DNA of 18,375 bases from Ruminococcaceae bacterium UBA5408 (GTDB taxonomy: Bacteria > Bacillota > Clostridia > Oscillospirales > Acutalibacteraceae). The notes under the pieces are model-generated. The model searched no databases, had not been told where the DNA came from, and saw nothing but the letters and a program-made list of their open reading frames with translations. Each line of letters starts with the position of its first letter. Position 1 is the stretch's first letter. Location: assembly GCA_002407645.1 (NCBI GenBank), contig DHNU01000017.1, forward strand, positions 4,644 through 23,018, given 5' to 3'. This document shows positions 16,320-18,375 of the stretch, in pieces. The position numbers and the translations under genes were made by a program.

Positions 16320-16496
16320 TTGGATAAACAAAATAACAAACAGCAGAATTACAACCAGCAGAACTACAATCAACAGAACTCCGAGAATGCTACACAACGC
16401 TCAAACAACTCTAAAAATTACAACAATGCATCAAACTCGAAAGACAACGAATCAACACAATCCACTCAGAACAGTAACTCCAACAATTGCAGATAA
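16320..16496 (+). CDS. Very small Asn/Gln-rich protein of unknown function
   Basis: 58 residues if it starts at TTG 16320, which lies 8 bases after a good AGGGGG site (16306-16311); the longer frame from GTG 16311 would start on the ribosome site itself. Composition is extreme: 19 Asn, 10 Gln and 9 Ser, no tryptophan, phenylalanine or proline, one cysteine near the C-terminus. The N-terminal part repeats QQNYN (NYNQQNYNQQN). No signal peptide, membrane segment or known domain. The strong ribosome site and the long terminator 23 bases after the stop suggest a real gene. Sporulating Firmicutes carry small Gln/Asn-rich spore proteins, which is one possibility; I cannot show it. No convincing promoter seen upstream. 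Confidence 0.55.
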   Translation: MDKQNNKQQNYNQQNYNQQNSENATQRSNNSKNYNNASNSKDNESTQSTQNSNSNNCR

Positions 16497-16518
16497 TTTT
16501 ACTGAAATATTTATAGCT

Positions 16519-16574
16519 GAAAACAGGCGGTATTGTATATGATGTACAAGACCGCCTGTTTTCATTTGTTTTTT
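16519..16574 (+). terminator. Long bidirectional terminator overlapping the yitT-family stop codon
   Basis: GAAAACAGGCGGT (16519-16531) pairs perfectly with ACCGCCTGTTTTC (16551-16563), 13 pairs, and the interior adds TTGTA/TACAA after a mismatch. A T-run follows on the plus strand (16569-16574). The 3' arm covers two bases of the TGA stop of the minus-strand gene (16562-16564), so one structure ends both convergent transcripts. Confidence 0.88.
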
Positions 16575-17485
16575 ACGTTTTTTAGTAATTCTTTAAGAGT
16601 TTTATCGTCGGATTTAATCCTTTGGAAACCTTCTCCGGAAATTTCTCCTGCATCACCAATAATAATAAATGCTTCTTTATCATGAAAACGTATAATGTCT
16701 TTAATTTTAACAACTTCATAACGGCTTACTGCACAGAGAAGTACATTTCCGTCCTTGCCGCTGTAAGCTCCACGGGACTTCAAAACTGTAACTCCGCGTT
16801 CCATATCGTTTAATATATCTTGAGCTATCTCATCGCTTTTTTCTGAAATGATAAATAGTAACTTTCCTGTACCTGTATCCACTCCATAAAGTATAGCATC
16901 AATTAATCTTGTGGAAACAAAAATTGCAATAACTGCATAAAGAGCACTTTCAATACTGCTGTAAATAAGTGCAGAAGTAACTATTATAGCTAAATCTATT
17001 CCCATCATAATTTTACCCATTGATAAATGGCGAAACTTTTTTCTTAGAATCATTGCTACCAAATCAGTTCCGCCGGTTGTACCTCCACCCATAAACACCA
17101 ATGAAAGTCCGATTCCTTCAAGAATTCCACCGAATATAGCCGCAAGCATTTTCTCACCTGTATATGCAGGAAGAATTTTTCCAAACAAATCAATCGCAAT
17201 AGACATGATAACTGTAGCGAAAATAGTCTTCCCCACAAGCTTATAGCCTATTGACACAATAGCCCAAATAAAAATAGGCAAGTTTAAAACTAATCCCGTC
17301 ATACCAATCGGCAGTCCTAATACATAGTTTATCATTGTAGATATGCCGGTCATTCCGCCGGGGGCAATATTATTAGGTGCAGTAAACACATTAACCGATA
17401 AAGCAAATATTATACTGCCTATTACAAATAATGAAATGTCCTTTATAAAACCGATTGATTTTTTTTGACCGATATTTGAAAACAT
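16562..17485 (-). CDS. YitT-family membrane protein (DUF161 + DUF2179)
   Basis: 307 residues. About 200 N-terminal residues are a multi-pass membrane region with the family pattern NVFTAPNNIAPGGMTGISTM and GGGTTGGTDLVAMIL. The C-terminal DUF2179 domain is cytoplasmic, with ERGVTVLKSRGAYSGKDG, LLCAVSRYEVVKIK and FIIIGDAGEISGEGF. No function or substrate is established for the family; it is widespread in Firmicutes with several paralogues per genome. ATG start at 17485 with GGAG 9 bases upstream. It follows mrnC after 31 bases and is probably co-transcribed with obg and mrnC. Confidence 0.92.
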   Translation of the reverse strand: MFSNIGQKKSIGFIKDISLFVIGSIIFALSVNVFTAPNNIAPGGMTGISTMINYVLGLPIGMTGLVLNLPIFIWAIVSIGYKLVGKTIFATVIMSIAIDLFGKILPAYTGEKMLAAIFGGILEGIGLSLVFMGGGTTGGTDLVAMILRKKFRHLSMGKIMMGIDLAIIVTSALIYSSIESALYAVIAIFVSTRLIDAILYGVDTGTGKLLFIISEKSDEIAQDILNDMERGVTVLKSRGAYSGKDGNVLLCAVSRYEVVKIKDIIRFHDKEAFIIIGDAGEISGEGFQRIKSDDKTLKELLKNVKNK

Positions 17486-17516
17486 GACGGCATCTCCAAA
17501 CTAAATAAGGGTTATG

Positions 17517-17912
17517 TTAAAAATCATCACATACAATATTAAAAAGTTCCCTAAGTCTTTCAATATTTCCCGAAAGATAAAGATATCCAAAAAGCGCCTC
17601 AAATGCTGTAGCAGTATGGTAATCAGCTACATTTGCATTTTTGGGGATATGGTTTGTGTGGGCATTGCGTCCACGCTTAAAAACTTCAAGCTCTTCTTCT
17701 GTCAAAATCGGCAGAAACTTTTTAGAAGCTTCCGCCTGTGCCTGACAGCAAACCTGTGAAATAGAGTTTTTATGAAGAGATTTTACGGGACAATTTCCTT
17801 TGCATACAAGTCGTTCACGCACAAAAATTTCAAAAACACCGTCACCTATAAAGGCAAGTGTCAGCGGACTTAAAAGTTTAGGGTTACAGTCTGCATTATA
17901 TAAGCGTTCCAA
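17517..17912 (-). CDS. mrnC: Mini-ribonuclease III
   Basis: Dimeric RNase III-like catalytic domain without a double-stranded RNA-binding domain; in Bacillus it matures 23S rRNA ends. 131 residues, the family length. The catalytic acids are present: D24 in LAFIGDGVFEIFVR and E105 in TATAFEALFGYLYL, with the conserved RGRNA at 80-84. The longest frame begins at TTG 17927, inside the ribosome-site region; TTG 17912, 8 bases after GGGAG, gives MERLYNADCNPKLLSPLTL and is preferred. It lies 46 bases downstream of obg, joining two ribosome-biogenesis genes. Confidence 0.94.
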   Translation of the reverse strand: MERLYNADCNPKLLSPLTLAFIGDGVFEIFVRERLVCKGNCPVKSLHKNSISQVCCQAQAEASKKFLPILTEEELEVFKRGRNAHTNHIPKNANVADYHTATAFEALFGYLYLSGNIERLRELFNIVCDDF

Positions 17913-17958
17913 AAAAAGCACTCCCAATTTCTCAATAAATTAAATGTTTGTACGCATT

Positions 17959-18375
17959 TTATTCCATAAAATCGAATTCAATATCATAGATGCTGACTGT
18001 GTCCCCCTCTTGACAGCCTGCTTGCCGCAAGGCATCAATAACACCGGTTTTAATAAGTACACGCTGAAAATACTGTATAGATTCATAATCATCAAAGTTA
18101 ACGGAATTGATAACCTGTATAAGCCATTCACCCTCAACAACATAGACACCGTTGTTATTTTTTACTTCAACCTTATTATGATCTGCCTCTTCATTAGAAA
18201 TTTCAGGCAACGGCTGAGGCTCATATTGTTTTACAGGCGGAAGTTTACTGAGCATCTCGTTAATTTTATTAAGAAGCGGGTCAACTTGATATCGGATTGC
18301 CGCCATAATTGGGAAAAACATATAGCCATTTTCTTCAACAAACGCTTTGAAGTCTGCAATTTGTTCATCTGTTGC
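17959..18375 (-). CDS. obg: GTPase Obg, C-terminal part (5' end beyond the window)
   Basis: The frame is open to the right edge, giving 138 residues and a stop at 17959. The segment begins ATDEQIADFKAFVEENGY and FFPIMAA, the end of the G domain (the SAK-like loop appears as IMAA). A linker follows, then the Obg C-terminal (OCT) domain with VYVVEGEWLIQVINSVNFDD, YESIQYFQRVLIKTGVIDAL and the closing EGDTVSIYDIEFDF. Obg is an essential GTPase of 50S ribosome assembly and stress control. OCT domains are typical of Firmicutes and some other phyla. It heads the visible obg-mrnC-yitT-family run. Confidence 0.95.
   Translation of the reverse strand, partial: ATDEQIADFKAFVEENGYMFFPIMAAIRYQVDPLLNKINEMLSKLPPVKQYEPQPLPEISNEEADHNKVEVKNNNGVYVVEGEWLIQVINSVNFDDYESIQYFQRVLIKTGVIDALRQAGCQEGDTVSIYDIEFDFME

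Noticed and set aside
16324..16385. Tandem repeat in the N/Q-rich gene as a CRISPR-like or regulatory array.
   Set aside because: Units are about 15 bases, imperfect, in frame and without spacers; they are simple coding repeats.

Overview
The window reads as an AT-rich chromosomal stretch from an anaerobic low-GC Firmicute of class Clostridia, probably of the Ruminococcaceae/Oscillospiraceae type. The evidence is a DapL aminotransferase route to lysine, a GSI-alpha glutamine synthetase with an ANTAR regulator beside it, a hexameric glutamate dehydrogenase whose lysine/aspartate positions match the clostridial enzyme, obg-mrnC, walJ-rlmH, strong AGGAGG ribosome sites and sigma-A promoters with 17-base spacers. 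Nearly all genes are on the minus strand. The plus-strand exceptions are gdhA and a very small N/Q-rich ORF. This is mostly core genome; I see no phage, IS, CRISPR or defence module.

Layout, left to right. Bases 1-5755 form a nitrogen block: glnA, a small ANTAR-type RNA-binding regulator, dapF and dapL run leftward as one probable operon, and gdhA diverges from glnA across a 345-base control region. That region holds two recognisable promoters and, in the glnA leader, a terminator-like hairpin ending 12 bases before the ribosome site. Bases 5775-10997 form an envelope/housekeeping block: rlmH, walJ, murA, a membrane-anchored LysM-G5-M23 peptidoglycan hydrolase and luxS. The hydrolase promoter carries two related inverted repeats exactly 40 bases apart, one of which is also a perfect match to the WalR box consensus. 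Bases 11168-13490 hold a polar amino acid ABC importer (binding protein, permease, ATPase). Then follow an RluA-family pseudouridine synthase and ilvE.

Bases 15728-16245 are a gene graveyard: the N-terminus of an RsmF-type rRNA methyltransferase whose start codon has become ATA although its ribosome site survives, fused to the decayed remnant of an unrecognised second gene. Next come a 58-residue protein that is half Asn/Gln, a long terminator shared with the convergent yitT-family gene, mrnC, and the C-terminal part of obg, which runs off the right edge.

The functional theme of the left half is nitrogen: ammonium capture (gdhA, glnA), its regulation (ANTAR protein), and its use in lysine/diaminopimelate (dapF, dapL), with an amino acid importer and ilvE further on. 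DapF, MurA, the M23 hydrolase and WalJ connect to the cell wall. The most interesting signals are regulatory: the glnA leader hairpin next to an ANTAR gene, and the paired operators at the M23 hydrolase promoter. Several starts are TTG or GTG, and family N-termini plus ribosome-site spacing moved five starts inward from the longest reading frame.
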